A DNA stretch of 38,430 nucleotides, from assembly GCA_014376815.1 (NCBI GenBank), contig JACMQV010000184.1, forward strand, positions 1-38,430, given 5' to 3'. The notes beneath the pieces are model-generated. The model worked only from the letters and a program-made list of their open reading frames with translations. It was not told the origin of the DNA and searched no databases. This DNA is from Cryobacterium sp. (GTDB taxonomy: Bacteria; Actinomycetota; Actinomycetes; Actinomycetales; Microbacteriaceae). The translations under genes and the position numbers were made by a program. Below, piece by piece: positions 1 to 9,189 of this stretch. Positions within the stretch are counted from its first letter, which is position 1. Each line of letters starts with the position of its first letter.

Positions 1-2
1 CG

Positions 3-243
3 AAGACAAGGCACGGCATCGTACAGATGCCGTGCCTTGTCTGTGCTCGCAGTCACGGGGCATGGTGTTGGTCCCACCGCGTCACAACGAAACGCCCCGG
101 AGGCCGCGCGGGCGGGGCCTTTGCCTGGCCCCGCCGGCAGGTGCGGCCATGCGTTTCGTTGTGACGCGGTGGGACCTACACCGTGCCCCGTGACTGCGAG
201 CACAGACAAGGCACGGCATCTGTACGATGCCGTGCCTTGTCTT
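3..243. repeat. Nested 93-bp inverted repeat
   Basis: Positions 3-95 and 151-243 are reverse complements over 93 bases with only two mismatches (near 62 and 68). They are separated by a 55-base GC-rich centre. Each arm also contains its own perfect 17-bp hairpin with a 5-nt loop (4-20/26-42 and 204-220/226-242). The centre carries a further 9-bp stem, 111-119 with 127-135. The whole element could fold as one long cruciform or as several stems. It lies just downstream of pflA and contains no open reading frame of its own. A MITE-like element or an inverted duplication of a terminator are both possible. The left flank is outside the window, so a target-site duplication cannot be checked. Confidence 0.9.
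204..242. terminator. Hairpin downstream of pflA
   Basis: This is a perfect 17-bp stem with loop TGTAC, 30 bases beyond the pflA stop codon and forming the end of one arm of the large inverted repeat. No T-run follows on the pflA strand, so it is not a canonical intrinsic terminator, but it is the obvious candidate for ending or stabilising the pflBA transcript. The twin hairpin is at 4-42. Confidence 0.45.
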
Positions 244-272
244 GGTCATTCAGGTTGGAGGACTCGTTCGGG

Positions 273-1130
273 TCAGAAGACCGTCAGGCCCCGGGCCTCG
301 AACTGGCCCCGCACCCGGTCCAGCAGGTGCTCATCCGGAGGATGAGACCCGTGCAGCGGATACGGGATGTTCAGCCGGTCCCACTTGTCCTCACCCATCT
401 GGTGGAAGGGCAGCACCTCGACGCGCTCGACATTGGGCCAGCGCGACACGATCTCGGCCACGGCGTCGACGTTGTCGACGGCATCCGTCAGCCCCGGCAC
501 CAGCACGAAACGAACCCAGACGGGGATGTTCCGCTCTGCCAGCCGGTCGCCGAAAGCGACCGTCGGTGCGAGCTCGCGGCCGGTCACCTCTTTGTAGGTC
601 TCGGGGATGCCCGACTTGACGTCGAGCAACACGAGGTCGAGGTTGTCCAGCAGCTTGTCGGACGCGCTCTTACCCAGGAATCCGGAGGTGTCCAGGGTGG
701 TGTGCACGCCCAGCTTGTGGCACTCCTCGAAGAGTCGCGCCACGAAGGCCGGCTGCATCAGCGGTTCTCCACCGGAGATGGTCAGCCCACCGCCGGTCGA
801 GTCGAAGACGCCCTTGTAGCGCTTGACCCGCGTGACGAGGTCATCGAGGGTGGTGAGCAACCCGTCCTTCATCTTCCAGGTGTCGGGGTTGTGGCAGTAC
901 TGGCATCGCAGGAGACACCCTGACAGGAAGAGTGTCATTCGCGTTCCAGGACCGTCAACGGCGGTGACCAGTTCCCACGAATGGACACTGGCAACGGAAC
1001 CGTTGTGGATGGCTTCCATTTCGAGGTGGTGGAGTTCAGCCAGTTCGGCCTGCTCGCTGCTGACGGATGAACCGTCCACCAGGTCGATAGCGGCGCCGAC
1101 GCTGGGTAGGCCGAGGTTTACTGCGGGCAT
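273..1130 (-). CDS. pflA: Pyruvate formate-lyase activating enzyme (radical SAM)
   Basis: This enzyme uses S-adenosylmethionine and a [4Fe-4S] cluster to abstract a hydrogen from the glycyl-radical site of PflB. The cluster motif CxxxCxxC is at C72, C76 and C79, and the SAM-contacting SGGEP motif is at about 119-123. DTW follows the cluster, as in classical PflA. The 285-residue protein has about 43 residues ahead of the point where E. coli PflA begins (GSVASVHSWE), so it carries an N-terminal extension. The chosen ATG is preceded by AGGACGAG at good spacing. It lies 43 bases downstream of pflB on the same strand, so the two probably form an operon, with pflB first. The activase acts in the cytoplasm under anoxic conditions. 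Confidence 0.95.
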   Translation of the reverse strand: MPAVNLGLPSVGAAIDLVDGSSVSSEQAELAELHHLEMEAIHNGSVASVHSWELVTAVDGPGTRMTLFLSGCLLRCQYCHNPDTWKMKDGLLTTLDDLVTRVKRYKGVFDSTGGGLTISGGEPLMQPAFVARLFEECHKLGVHTTLDTSGFLGKSASDKLLDNLDLVLLDVKSGIPETYKEVTGRELAPTVAFGDRLAERNIPVWVRFVLVPGLTDAVDNVDAVAEIVSRWPNVERVEVLPFHQMGEDKWDRLNIPYPLHGSHPPDEHLLDRVRGQFEARGLTVF

Positions 1131-1173
1131 TGTCTCGTCCTACTCAGCGTCGCCGCGTTGATATCAGTGAAAA

Positions 1174-3438
1174 TCAGTGCGAGTGGAACGTGCGGCTGAT
1201 GACATCCATCTGCTGCTCGCGGGTCAGGCGAACGAAGTTCACCGCGTAGCCGGAGACGCGAATCGTCAGCTGCGGGTAGTTCTCCGGGTGCAGCATGGCG
1301 TCCTCGAGCGTGTCGCGGTTGAGCACATTCACGTTGATGTGGTAGCCGGTCGCCGACGTGAACGCGTCGATGAGGCCGACCAGGCTCGTGATCTGCTCTT
1401 CCTTGGTGTGGCCGAGACCACTGGGAACGACCGTGTTGGTCAGCGAGATGCCGTCCTGCGCTTCACTGTAGGGAAGCTTGGCGACGCTGAGCGCCGACGC
1501 GAGCATTCCGTGGGTGTCGCGACCGTTCATCGGGTTGGCACCCGGAGCGAACGGCTCGCCCTTGCGACGGCCGTCCGGTGTGTTGCCGGTTGCCTTGCCG
1601 TAGACCACGTTGGATGTGATCGTCAGGATCGACTGGGTGTGGATTGCACCGCGGTAAGTCGGGTGCTTGCGGATCATGTTCATGAACCGCTCCATCACGT
1701 CGACGGCCATGGAGTCGACGAGGTCGTCGTCGTTGCCGAACTGGGGGAATTCGCCCTCGATCGTGTAGTCGACCACGAGGCCGGTCTCGTCACGCACCGG
1801 GCGGACCGTGGCGTACTTGATGGCCGACAGGGAGTCCGCAACCACGCTCAGGCCGGCGATGCCGCAAGCCATCGTGCGGATGATGTCCTTGTCGTGCAGG
1901 GCCATCTCGAGGCGCTCGTACGCGTACTTGTCGTGCATGTAGTGGATGCAGTTCAGCGCGGTGACGTAGGTCTCGGCGAGCCATTCGAGCGTTTCCAGGT
2001 AGGCCGGGAAGACGGTGTCGTAGGTGAGGATCTCCTCGGTGTTCGGCGCGGTCGCCGGAGCGACCTGCTTGCCGGACACCTCGTCCTTGCCGCCGTTGAT
2101 CGAGTACAGGAGCGCCTTGACGGCGTTGACGCGAGCTCCGAAGAACTGCATCTGCTTGCCCACGCGCATCGGGGACACGCAGCAGGCGATCGCTGCGTCG
2201 TCGCCCATTTCGGCGCGGATGATCTCGTCGGACTCGAACTGGATAGCCGAGGTGTCGATCGAGACCTGGGCACAGAAACGCTTGAAGCCTTCCGGCAGGG
2301 CGTCGCTCCACAGCACGGTGAGGTTCGGCTCCGGTGCGGCGCCGATGTTGTACAGCGTCTGGAGGAAGCGGAAGGTCGTCTTGGTGACGAGCGGGCGACC
2401 GTCTTCACCGATTCCGCCGAGCGACTCGGTGACCCAGGTCGGGTCGCCGGCGAAGATCTCGTCATATTCGGGGGTGCGCAGGAAGCGCACGATGCGAAGC
2501 TTGATGACGAGGTCATCGATGAGCTCCTGGGCGCCCTCTTCGGTCAGGGTGCCGGCGGCGAAGTCGCGCTCGATGTACGCGTCGAGGAAGGCCGCGTTGC
2601 GGCCGAATGACATGGCTGCACCGTTCTGCTCCTTGACTGCACCGAGGTAGGCGAAGTAGAGCCACTGCACGGCTTCACGGGCCGTGGCTGCGGGCTTGGA
2701 GATGTCGGAGCCGTAGGAGGCCGCCATCTGCACGAGTTCCTTGAGCGCACGGATCTGCTCGGAGTTCTCTTCGCGGGCACGGATGATGTCCTCGGTCGAG
2801 GGCTCCATGTCCAGCTCGGCGCGGTCGTTCTTCTTGCCGGCGATGAGCGCGTCGACACCGTAGAGGGCAACGCGGCGGTAGTCACCGATGATGCGGCCAC
2901 GGCCGTAGGCGTCGGGCAGACCGGTGATCAGGTGGCTGTTGCGCGCACGGCGGACCCCGGGAGGGTAAACGTCGAAGACGGCTGTGTTGTGCGTCTTGCG
3001 GTAGTCGGTGAAGATCTTCTCGAGTTCGGGAGACACGGGGTAGCCGTAGGTCTCGAGGGAGGTGGCGACCATGCGCCAGCCGCCGAAGGGCATAATCGCA
3101 CGCTTGAGCGGGGCATCCGTCTGTAGGCCGACGATGACTTCGTTGGCCTTGTCGATGTATCCCGGGGCGTGAGCGGTAATGGAGGACGGCGTCGTGGCGT
3201 CTACGTCGTAGACACCCTTACGACGTTCCTCGGGGAACATCTCAGACAGCTTGGCCCAAATGCCCGTCGTGCGGGCGGTTGCTCCCGCAAGGAAGCTCGC
3301 GTCGCCCGTGTAGGGCGTGTAATTGCGCTGAATGAAATCGCGCAGATTGATCGAGTCCTGCCAGGGACCGGAGACGAAGGCCGGCAGGCCGGTTTCCGTC
3401 GTTCCCTTGTCGCTGCGAACACCGTCAGTAATTGTCAT
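1174..3438 (-). CDS. pflB: Formate C-acetyltransferase (pyruvate formate-lyase)
   Basis: The enzyme converts pyruvate and CoA to acetyl-CoA and formate by glycyl-radical chemistry. At 754 residues it is close to the E. coli enzyme (760). The catalytic Cys pair is C419-C420 in ACCVSPM, and the radical glycine is about G730 in RVSGYAVNF, 24 residues from the C-terminus. Both match the family layout, so the gene appears intact. The ATG is preceded by GAGGAGAG at about 9 bases. pflA follows directly, supplying the activase. Such a pair points to a facultative fermenter, which is less usual in a group thought of as aerobic. A 9-bp hairpin lies in the leader. I saw no obvious FNR or Rex palindrome upstream. 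Confidence 0.97.
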   Translation of the reverse strand: MTITDGVRSDKGTTETGLPAFVSGPWQDSINLRDFIQRNYTPYTGDASFLAGATARTTGIWAKLSEMFPEERRKGVYDVDATTPSSITAHAPGYIDKANEVIVGLQTDAPLKRAIMPFGGWRMVATSLETYGYPVSPELEKIFTDYRKTHNTAVFDVYPPGVRRARNSHLITGLPDAYGRGRIIGDYRRVALYGVDALIAGKKNDRAELDMEPSTEDIIRAREENSEQIRALKELVQMAASYGSDISKPAATAREAVQWLYFAYLGAVKEQNGAAMSFGRNAAFLDAYIERDFAAGTLTEEGAQELIDDLVIKLRIVRFLRTPEYDEIFAGDPTWVTESLGGIGEDGRPLVTKTTFRFLQTLYNIGAAPEPNLTVLWSDALPEGFKRFCAQVSIDTSAIQFESDEIIRAEMGDDAAIACCVSPMRVGKQMQFFGARVNAVKALLYSINGGKDEVSGKQVAPATAPNTEEILTYDTVFPAYLETLEWLAETYVTALNCIHYMHDKYAYERLEMALHDKDIIRTMACGIAGLSVVADSLSAIKYATVRPVRDETGLVVDYTIEGEFPQFGNDDDLVDSMAVDVMERFMNMIRKHPTYRGAIHTQSILTITSNVVYGKATGNTPDGRRKGEPFAPGANPMNGRDTHGMLASALSVAKLPYSEAQDGISLTNTVVPSGLGHTKEEQITSLVGLIDAFTSATGYHINVNVLNRDTLEDAMLHPENYPQLTIRVSGYAVNFVRLTREQQMDVISRTFHSH

Positions 3439-3462
3439 CTAGATTGCTCTCCTCGTGGGATC

Positions 3463-3491
3463 AGAGACACTCCCTCCGCGGAAGTGTCTCT
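3463..3491. promoter_or_regulatory. Hairpin in the pflB leader
   Basis: AGAGACACT at 3463-3471 is the exact reverse complement of 3483-3491, with an 11-base spacer. It ends about 25 bases upstream of the pflB start codon, just ahead of the ribosome-binding site. It could be an operator palindrome or a leader RNA stem that affects translation. I do not recognise a named regulator site in it. Confidence 0.5.
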
Positions 3492-3680
3492 CCCGCAGTC
3501 GGGCGTAGAGAGCAGGATCACGAGGCTCCGGCTATGCAACGATGCACCGTGACTTGCCCTCTTTTTCAACACTACTCCCGTGGACGGGGCCCAGAGTCGA
3601 ATTCCTCGGGTTCTGGCTCTGCCGCGTCTTTCCGCGTGTCACGCACGCGCCGTTAAAAGGACGACCCCTGTGCGAACCGG

Positions 3681-5105
3681 TCAGAGTTTCTTGCCCGGAT
3701 TGAGGATCGACTGGGGGTCAAAGGCCTTTTTGACCCGATATTGCAGGTCCCGCAGAACCGGGCCCAATTCGTCGTCGAGGTGTGCCTGCTTGAGCACGCC
3801 GATTCCGTGCTCACCGGATGCCGAGCCGCCCAGGGCGATGGCCAGGGCGATCACGCGGGCGAACGCCTGGTGGGCGGCCTCGACCTGGGCCGGCACGGCA
3901 GCGTCGAATCCGATCACCGGGTGCAGGTTGCCGTCGCCGAGGTGCCCGCCGGTGCTGATCGGGATGGACAGCTCCAGCGAGATCGCGGCGAGGCCGGAGA
4001 GCAGCGCACCCAATCGGGACCGGGGCACGGTGACGTCCTCGTTGAGGCTGGATCCGCGGGCGGCCTGCAGAGCCGGCTGGAGCAGCCGGCGGGCCGTCAT
4101 CAACTCGTCCAGTCGCACCGAGTCGTGGGCGACCAGCACCTCCGTGGCTCCGCCTTCCCGGAGGATGGCCGCGTACTCCTCGACATCGGCGTGGGCCCGC
4201 CCCGCCTGATCCGACTGGATCAGGAGCAGCGCCTCCGCGCCGGACGGCAACCGCGAGTCCGGGTCGAAGTCGTTGATGGCGGTGATGCACGGGCGGTCGA
4301 GGTACTCGAGCACGCTCGGCCGGTGATGGGACGCGACGACGATGGCCGCCGCGGCCAGGGCCGCCTCGGTCGTGGCGAAGGTGGCCGACAGCCCGGAGGC
4401 GGCGGCCGGGGCCGGCAACAGCCCGACGGTGACCTCGGTGATGATGCCCAGGGTTCCTTCCGAGCCGACGAGAAGGGCCGTGAGGTCGTAGCCGGTGACG
4501 CCCTTGATGGTGCGGCGGCCCGTGCGCACGACCGAGCCGTCGGCCAGGACGACGGTCAGCCGGCGCACGAAGTTCCCCGTCACGCCGTACTTCACGCACA
4601 GCATTCCGCCCGCGTTGGTGGCCACGTTGCCGCCGATCGTGGATCCCTTCCACGAGCCGGGGTCCGGCGGGTAGAACAGGCCGACCGCCGCGGCGGCGCG
4701 GGCCAGGGCGTAGGTGCGCACGCCGGCCTGCACGGTCGCCGTCTGGTCCTCGGCGTCGACCGAGACGATTTTGTTCATCTTCGTCAGGTTGAGCACGAGG
4801 GATCCCTCGATCGCGTTGGCGCCGCCGGCCAGGCCGGTGCGGGCGCCCTGGGGCACGACCGGCACCCGATGGGCCGCGGCCACCCTGACGACGGCGGCGA
4901 CCTGCTCCGTGGAGGCCGGGAAGGCCACGGCGAGCGGTGCCCCGGTCGCAGTGCTGTCCGACTGGTCTCGCCGATACGCGTCGGCGCGCGGACCGGTCAC
5001 GAGCTGGGCGGCCGGCAGGACAAGGGCGAGCTCGGCGATGACGGTTGCGGCGTGCGGGAGTGCGGTGGGCTGAAGCGGGGTGGGCTGAGGTGCGGTCGTG
5101 GTCAC
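3681..5105 (-). CDS. FAD-linked oxidase of the GlcD / D-lactate dehydrogenase type
   Basis: This is a flavoprotein of the VAO/PCMH fold that oxidises a 2-hydroxy acid such as glycolate or D-lactate. The FAD-binding half contains GARTGLAGGANA, the PPDPGS segment and the GGNVATNAGG motif. The C-terminal half has the metal/substrate histidines in GGHLGDGNLHP and GEHGIG, as in GlcD. The frame is open further upstream, but the GTG at 5105 gives 474 residues, the usual family length, and begins just before the first conserved segment. The residues that would precede it are shadow sequence opposite the neighbouring regulator. No separate GlcE or GlcF subunits are nearby, so it probably works as a single-chain D-lactate or 2-hydroxyacid dehydrogenase. 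It is divergent from the GntR regulator, which may control it. The exact substrate is not decided by the sequence. Confidence 0.88.
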   Translation of the reverse strand: MTTTAPQPTPLQPTALPHAATVIAELALVLPAAQLVTGPRADAYRRDQSDSTATGAPLAVAFPASTEQVAAVVRVAAAHRVPVVPQGARTGLAGGANAIEGSLVLNLTKMNKIVSVDAEDQTATVQAGVRTYALARAAAAVGLFYPPDPGSWKGSTIGGNVATNAGGMLCVKYGVTGNFVRRLTVVLADGSVVRTGRRTIKGVTGYDLTALLVGSEGTLGIITEVTVGLLPAPAAASGLSATFATTEAALAAAAIVVASHHRPSVLEYLDRPCITAINDFDPDSRLPSGAEALLLIQSDQAGRAHADVEEYAAILREGGATEVLVAHDSVRLDELMTARRLLQPALQAARGSSLNEDVTVPRSRLGALLSGLAAISLELSIPISTGGHLGDGNLHPVIGFDAAVPAQVEAAHQAFARVIALAIALGGSASGEHGIGVLKQAHLDDELGPVLRDLQYRVKKAFDPQSILNPGKKL

Positions 5106-5168
5106 GGATGCGAGCCTACAAGGGCAACCGCCCGGCCCCGAGATTGTGTTTATTGTTGCATCTATGGT

Positions 5169-5174
5169 TAGGCT
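5169..5174 (+). promoter_or_regulatory. -10 box of leaderless GntR gene
   Basis: TAGGCT is followed by six bases and then the ATG at 5181. This places the transcription start at the start codon. Confidence 0.55.
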
Positions 5175-5180
5175 TGAGGA

Positions 5181-5867
5181 ATGATTTTCTTCCAGGAGTC
5201 CCGCCCGGCCACCGCCGGCTCGCCGGCCGCGGGAACCTCCGCCGCCGACCGGGTCTACTCGCGGGTCTCCGACGGGATCATCTCGGGGGCGCTGCCGGCG
5301 AGCTCGCTCATCACCGAAGGGGAGGTCGCCGAGGCGCTCTCGGTCAGCCGCACGCCCGTGCGGGAGGCTTTCCTCACCCTCCAGGCGCACGGCCTGCTCA
5401 CGCTCTTCCCCAAGAAGGGCGCCGTCGTCACCGCGGTGAACGACGAGGAGACGGCGGAGCTGCTGCAGGTGCGCGTCATGCTCGAGACGACCGCCGTGAC
5501 CCGGCTGGGCGAGCGCCCGCAGGACATCCCGGCCGCGGACGCGCAGTTGCAGGACCTGATCAGGGTGCAGTTGGACGCCGCCGGCACCGGCGACCTGCTC
5601 ACCTTCGCCCGAGCCGACCATCGGTTCCACACCCGCATCGTCGACGAGACCCGCAACCGGGTCATCGACGATATGTACACCCGACTGGGGCCGCGGCTCG
5701 AACGGCTGATCCACCGAGCCGCCAGCCGTGATCCCCGCAACCTCGACCGACTCGTCGCCGAGCACAGGGTCCTCGCCGGTCACCTGCACGCCGGAGACAC
5801 CCGGTCCTACGAGACCGCCCTCCGCCAGCACGTGGAAGACGGTCATCACGCGCAGCTCGCGCCCTGA
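5181..5867 (+). CDS. GntR-family (FadR/FCD) transcriptional regulator
   Basis: The 228-residue protein has an N-terminal winged helix (about residues 22-88), including the recognition segment EALSVSRTPVREAF and the GLLTLFPKKGAVV wing. A C-terminal FCD helical ligand domain follows, with the DHRFHTRIVD segment that supplies metal or ligand residues. FCD regulators usually sense organic acids. It is divergent from the hydroxyacid oxidase across 75 bases and lies 60 bases upstream of a co-directional MFS transporter. The simplest reading is a local repressor of oxidase and transporter, responding to the acid they handle. The start codon follows a TAGGCT -10 box by six bases, so the mRNA is probably leaderless. 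The inducer is unknown. Confidence 0.88.
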   Translation: MIFFQESRPATAGSPAAGTSAADRVYSRVSDGIISGALPASSLITEGEVAEALSVSRTPVREAFLTLQAHGLLTLFPKKGAVVTAVNDEETAELLQVRVMLETTAVTRLGERPQDIPAADAQLQDLIRVQLDAAGTGDLLTFARADHRFHTRIVDETRNRVIDDMYTRLGPRLERLIHRAASRDPRNLDRLVAEHRVLAGHLHAGDTRSYETALRQHVEDGHHAQLAP

Positions 5868-5927
5868 TCCCCCAGCACCCTTTCCCCGTACCCACTACCC
5901 CGGTACCACCCGTTCCAGAAAAGACCC

Positions 5928-7133
5928 ATGATTTCCCGCCGCACCGTTCCAGCCTGGCAACTCGCCGCACCCGCCCTCTTCGTCATGGCCTGGGGGGGGA
6001 ACCATTTCACTCCTCTTCTGCACATGTACGAGTCGCTGGGCCACTACTCGGCCGTGATGGCCGATCTCTTCCTCGGTTTCTATGTGGTCGGCCTGGTCCC
6101 GGGGCTGCTGCTCGCGGGGGCGCTGTCGGACCGTTACGGGCGCAAACCGCTGTCGGTCGCGGGCGTGCTGATCGGGATCGCGGCCAGCATCCTGCTCGGG
6201 CTCGGCTTCTCGAGCGGTGTCATGCTCTCGCTCGGACGCTTCCTGGCCGGCCTGAGCGTCGGCGTCGCCATGTCGGTGGGGACGGCCTGGCTCAAGGAGC
6301 TGTCGAGTCCGCCGTTCGACCACCGAGCCGGCCGCACCGCGGGCGCCCGACGGCCGGCCCTCACGCTCACAATCGGTTTCGGGCTCGGCGCCGGGGTGGC
6401 CGGCGGCCTCGCCCAGTGGGGCCCGCTGCCGACGCTGACCCCGTACCTGGTGCACATCATTCTCAGCCTCCTGATCCTCCCCCGGCTCGTCCGCGCGTCC
6501 GAAACCGTGCCCCGCCATCGCGCACACCGCCCGTTCTGGCAGGACCTCGCGGTTCCGCTGGCCGGCCACCGCCGGTTCCTGCGGGTGATCGCCCCCTCCG
6601 CCCCCTGGGTCTTCGGTGCCGCCGGAATCGCCTACGCCATCATGCCCAAGCTCGTCGAAGACCAGCTGGGCAGCTTGAATCTCGCCTATGCGACCCTCCT
6701 CACCGTGGTCACTCTGGGCACCGGCGCACTGGTGCAGCCGCAGGTGGCCCGGATCAACCGGATCACCCACGGGCGGGCACTGGTGGTCGGCATGTCGGTG
6801 ATGCTGATCGGCGTGTTGTTCTCTGTCGCAACGGCGATCGTGCGATCCCCCGTGCTGGCCCTTCTCACGGCCATCGTGCTCGGCACCGCCTATGGGATCA
6901 GCATCGTCGCCGGACTCGTCGAGATCCAGCGGATCTCGACCCCCGCCGACCTCGCCGGACTCACCGGGGTGTATTACAGCCTCACCTACATCGGGTTCCT
7001 GCTGCCGGTCCTGTTCGCCTGGCTGAACTCGGTCGCCAGCTACACCACCCTGATGTCGATCCTGATGGTCGCCTGCATCGGCTGCCTCTTCCTCGTGACG
7101 CATGGCAGCCGCCGAGACTCCCCCCTCCGATAG
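5928..7133 (+). CDS. MFS transporter
   Basis: The 401-residue integral membrane protein has about twelve hydrophobic segments. The loop between the second and third helices carries the MFS signature DRYGRKP at about residues 67-73, and a long hydrophilic central loop (SSPPFDHRAGRTAGARRP and the later RAHRPFWQD segment) divides the halves. It would move a small solute across the cytoplasmic membrane using the proton gradient. It lies 60 bases after the GntR gene and is probably co-transcribed. Its cargo could be the hydroxy acid oxidised by the nearby flavoprotein, but a drug-efflux role cannot be excluded from sequence. The stop codon overlaps the -10 box of the following acetyltransferase. 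Confidence 0.85.
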   Translation: MISRRTVPAWQLAAPALFVMAWGGNHFTPLLHMYESLGHYSAVMADLFLGFYVVGLVPGLLLAGALSDRYGRKPLSVAGVLIGIAASILLGLGFSSGVMLSLGRFLAGLSVGVAMSVGTAWLKELSSPPFDHRAGRTAGARRPALTLTIGFGLGAGVAGGLAQWGPLPTLTPYLVHIILSLLILPRLVRASETVPRHRAHRPFWQDLAVPLAGHRRFLRVIAPSAPWVFGAAGIAYAIMPKLVEDQLGSLNLAYATLLTVVTLGTGALVQPQVARINRITHGRALVVGMSVMLIGVLFSVATAIVRSPVLALLTAIVLGTAYGISIVAGLVEIQRISTPADLAGLTGVYYSLTYIGFLLPVLFAWLNSVASYTTLMSILMVACIGCLFLVTHGSRRDSPLR

Positions 7134-7136
7134 CCT
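7131..7136 (+). promoter_or_regulatory. -10 box of leaderless GNAT gene
   Basis: TAGCCT with a 7-base gap to the ATG at 7144. It overlaps the stop codon of the MFS gene and favours 7144 over the in-frame ATG at 7102, which lies inside the transporter gene. Confidence 0.5.
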
Positions 7137-7143
7137 CGTCTCC

Positions 7144-7674
7144 ATGCACTACACGCTCCGTCCTCTAAATGCCGGCGACTACGCCTCGCTGCTCGCCCTG
7201 AACAACGGCGCCGTTCCGGCCGTGAACGCCCACGACGTGGGCAGCCTGACCGCGCTCCTGGCGGCAAGCAGCCTGGCCATCGCGGTGGTGGAGGACGGCC
7301 GGCCACTCGTGGTCCTCGGCTTCGCGGTGGTCTTCGCCGTGTCCGCTGACTATGCGAGCGAGAATTACCGCTGGTTCTCGGCTCAATCGGACGATTTCCT
7401 CTACGTGGACCGGATCGTGGTGTCGGCCGGCGCGAGGAACCGGGGCCTCGGCCGGGTCCTGTACGCCGCCATCTTCGAGGCCGCCCGCGCCAACGGGGTC
7501 TCCCGGGTCTTCTGCGAGGTCAACGTCGCACCACCGAACCCCCGGTCCCTGGCTTTCCACGCCCGCCTCGGCTTCGCCGAAATCGGCCGGCAGTCGACCA
7601 AGAACGACACAGTCGTCGTCTCCCTGCTGGCGGCATCCGCTGAGGTGCGGCCGGAGCTCCCGTCCCGGGCCTGA
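7144..7674 (+). CDS. GNAT-family N-acetyltransferase
   Basis: This 176-residue protein starts MHYTLRPLNAGDY, the typical first strand of the GNAT fold. It carries the acetyl-CoA pyrophosphate-binding motif in GARNRGLGRVLY (about residues 97-108), followed by a helix and the SRVFCEVNVAPPNPRSLAFHARLGF-type segment in which the NPRSLAFH part is the usual motif B. Such enzymes transfer an acetyl group from acetyl-CoA to an amine on a small molecule or protein. The ending LGFAEIGRQ is typical of the family. An in-frame ATG at 7102 would add 14 residues overlapping the upstream gene, but the -10 box at 7131 favours this start. The acceptor substrate is not predictable. Confidence 0.85.
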   Translation: MHYTLRPLNAGDYASLLALNNGAVPAVNAHDVGSLTALLAASSLAIAVVEDGRPLVVLGFAVVFAVSADYASENYRWFSAQSDDFLYVDRIVVSAGARNRGLGRVLYAAIFEAARANGVSRVFCEVNVAPPNPRSLAFHARLGFAEIGRQSTKNDTVVVSLLAASAEVRPELPSRA

Positions 7675-7739
7675 GCAGCCGCTCCGGCGGGTCTGTCGGT
7701 CCCGGCCGGACGCCGTCCACGGGGCGCCCGCCGCAGGCG

Positions 7740-7745
7740 TACGCT
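7740..7745 (+). promoter_or_regulatory. -10 box of leaderless maltokinase gene
   Basis: TACGCT, six bases before the ATG at 7752. No Shine-Dalgarno sequence is visible. Confidence 0.55.
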
Positions 7746-7751
7746 GGCGCT

Positions 7752-9179
7752 ATGACTGACGACGGTCGCGGAATCGCACTCCCGGACTCCCTCGACCGAT
7801 GGGTTGCGACCCAGCGCTGGTTTGCCGGCGAAGGCCGCGTTCCGGCCCTCGTCAGCATCGCCGGCTGGACCCTCCCGACCGACGAGGTCGGCGTGCGCAT
7901 CCGCACCGAACTGGTCGTGGACACGGCGGCCCTGCGGCCGACGCTGTACCAGGTGCCCCTGACCGAACGCAGCGCCCCCTTGCCGGGTGGCGGGCAGGCG
8001 CTGATCGGGATGCTCGGTGACTCCTTCGTCTACGACGCCCCCTTCGATCCTGCCTACTGCCGGGCGCTGCTGCGCTTCATCCTGGAGGAGGGGTCCTCCC
8101 CGGCGGCCCGCGGTGAGCTCCTGTTCGGGGGCGAGCCCGCGACCCGGCCACCGACCATGGCAGCCAGCCGCGTGCTCAACGGCGAGCAGTCGAACACCTC
8201 GATCATCTACGACTGCGTCGGCGACGACGATGAGCCGGTGCGGCCCATCATCTGCAAGGTGTACCGCGCGGTGCACGACGGTGAGAATCCGGACATCTCG
8301 CTGCAGTCGGCGCTGGCTCGCGCCGGGTCTCGCTCCGTGCCCGAACCGGTCGGCTGCGTCATCGGCCGGTGGGCCGACCCGGCCGCACCCGGCATGGTCC
8401 TGACGGGTCACCTCGCCTTTGCCCAGGAATTCCTGCCCGGGGTCGAGGATGCCTGGCGGTCGGCGCTCCGGGAAGCCGCTGCCGGGGTGGATTTCACCCG
8501 GCAGGCTCGAGAACTGGGCGAGGCGACCGCCGCCGTGCACGCGGACCTGGCCGCCGCTATGCCCACCCGGGACGCCACTCCGGAGGTCATCTCCGCCGAA
8601 CTCGACAGCATGCGCGAGCGGTTCCTCAGCGCCACCGCCGAAGTGCCGGCCCTGGCCGGCTACCGCACCGCGATCGAGGCCGTCCTCGAGGGGGCCAGGC
8701 AGGCACGGTGGCCGAGACTGCAGCGCATCCACGGCGACTACCACCTCGGCCAGGTGCTCGAGGTGCCCGGACGAGGCTGGGTGCTGGTCGACTTCGAGGG
8801 TGAGCCCCTGCGCCCGCTGTCGGACCGCACCCAGCCGGATGTCCCGCTCAAGGACGTCGCCGGCATGCTGCGCTCGTTCTCGTATGTCGCCGGGACAGCC
8901 GGGCAATCGCATCATGGCCGGGGTGCGGCGCAGGCCGAGGCCTGGGCCTCCGCCTGCCGGCAGGCGTTCCTCGACGGCTACGCCGCCCGGTCCGGGTGCG
9001 ACCTGCACGAGCAGGAGGCCCTGCTGAACGCCTTCGAACTGGACAAGGCCCTCTACGAGGCGGTCTACGAGACCCGCAACCGCCCGTCGTGGCTCCCGAT
9101 TCCCCTGGCCGCGATCAGGGCACTGGCCGCGGAGGTCTCCGCCGCGAATTCCGACGCTGCGAGTGTCGACGTGCGCTAG
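7752..9179 (+). CDS. mak: Maltokinase
   Basis: The 475-residue protein phosphorylates maltose to maltose 1-phosphate with ATP, feeding the GlgE route to alpha-glucan. The N-terminal cap domain begins with the typical ATQRWFAGEGR segment. The C-terminal aminoglycoside-phosphotransferase-like lobe has the catalytic loop HGDYHLGQVL (H327, D329) and the magnesium loop DFEGEP (D347). The ELDKALYEAVYETRNRPSWLPIPL ending is also typical, with ELDKALYE near residue 432. In many actinobacteria it is fused to or beside trehalose synthase (TreS) and GlgE/GlgB, but none of these is in this window. MalQ, 3 kb away on the other strand, is the nearest pathway partner. The gene is transcribed toward the acyl-CoA synthetase, with only 10 bases between the two stop codons. 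Confidence 0.92.
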   Translation: MTDDGRGIALPDSLDRWVATQRWFAGEGRVPALVSIAGWTLPTDEVGVRIRTELVVDTAALRPTLYQVPLTERSAPLPGGGQALIGMLGDSFVYDAPFDPAYCRALLRFILEEGSSPAARGELLFGGEPATRPPTMAASRVLNGEQSNTSIIYDCVGDDDEPVRPIICKVYRAVHDGENPDISLQSALARAGSRSVPEPVGCVIGRWADPAAPGMVLTGHLAFAQEFLPGVEDAWRSALREAAAGVDFTRQARELGEATAAVHADLAAAMPTRDATPEVISAELDSMRERFLSATAEVPALAGYRTAIEAVLEGARQARWPRLQRIHGDYHLGQVLEVPGRGWVLVDFEGEPLRPLSDRTQPDVPLKDVAGMLRSFSYVAGTAGQSHHGRGAAQAEAWASACRQAFLDGYAARSGCDLHEQEALLNAFELDKALYEAVYETRNRPSWLPIPLAAIRALAAEVSAANSDAASVDVR

Positions 9180-9189
9180 ACGGCCCGCG

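Noticed and set aside
3-243. Insertion-sequence end pair
   Set aside because: The 55-base centre cannot encode a transposase, so only a non-autonomous element or a terminator duplication remains possible.
1177-2610. A 477-codon plus-strand open frame
   Set aside because: It is antisense to pflB, with low-complexity, valine- and arginine-rich translation and no recognisable family.
3439-3680. FNR or Rex operator before pflB
   Set aside because: I looked for TTGAT-N4-ATCAA and TTGTGAA-type palindromes and saw none. Only the hairpin at 3463-3491 is present.
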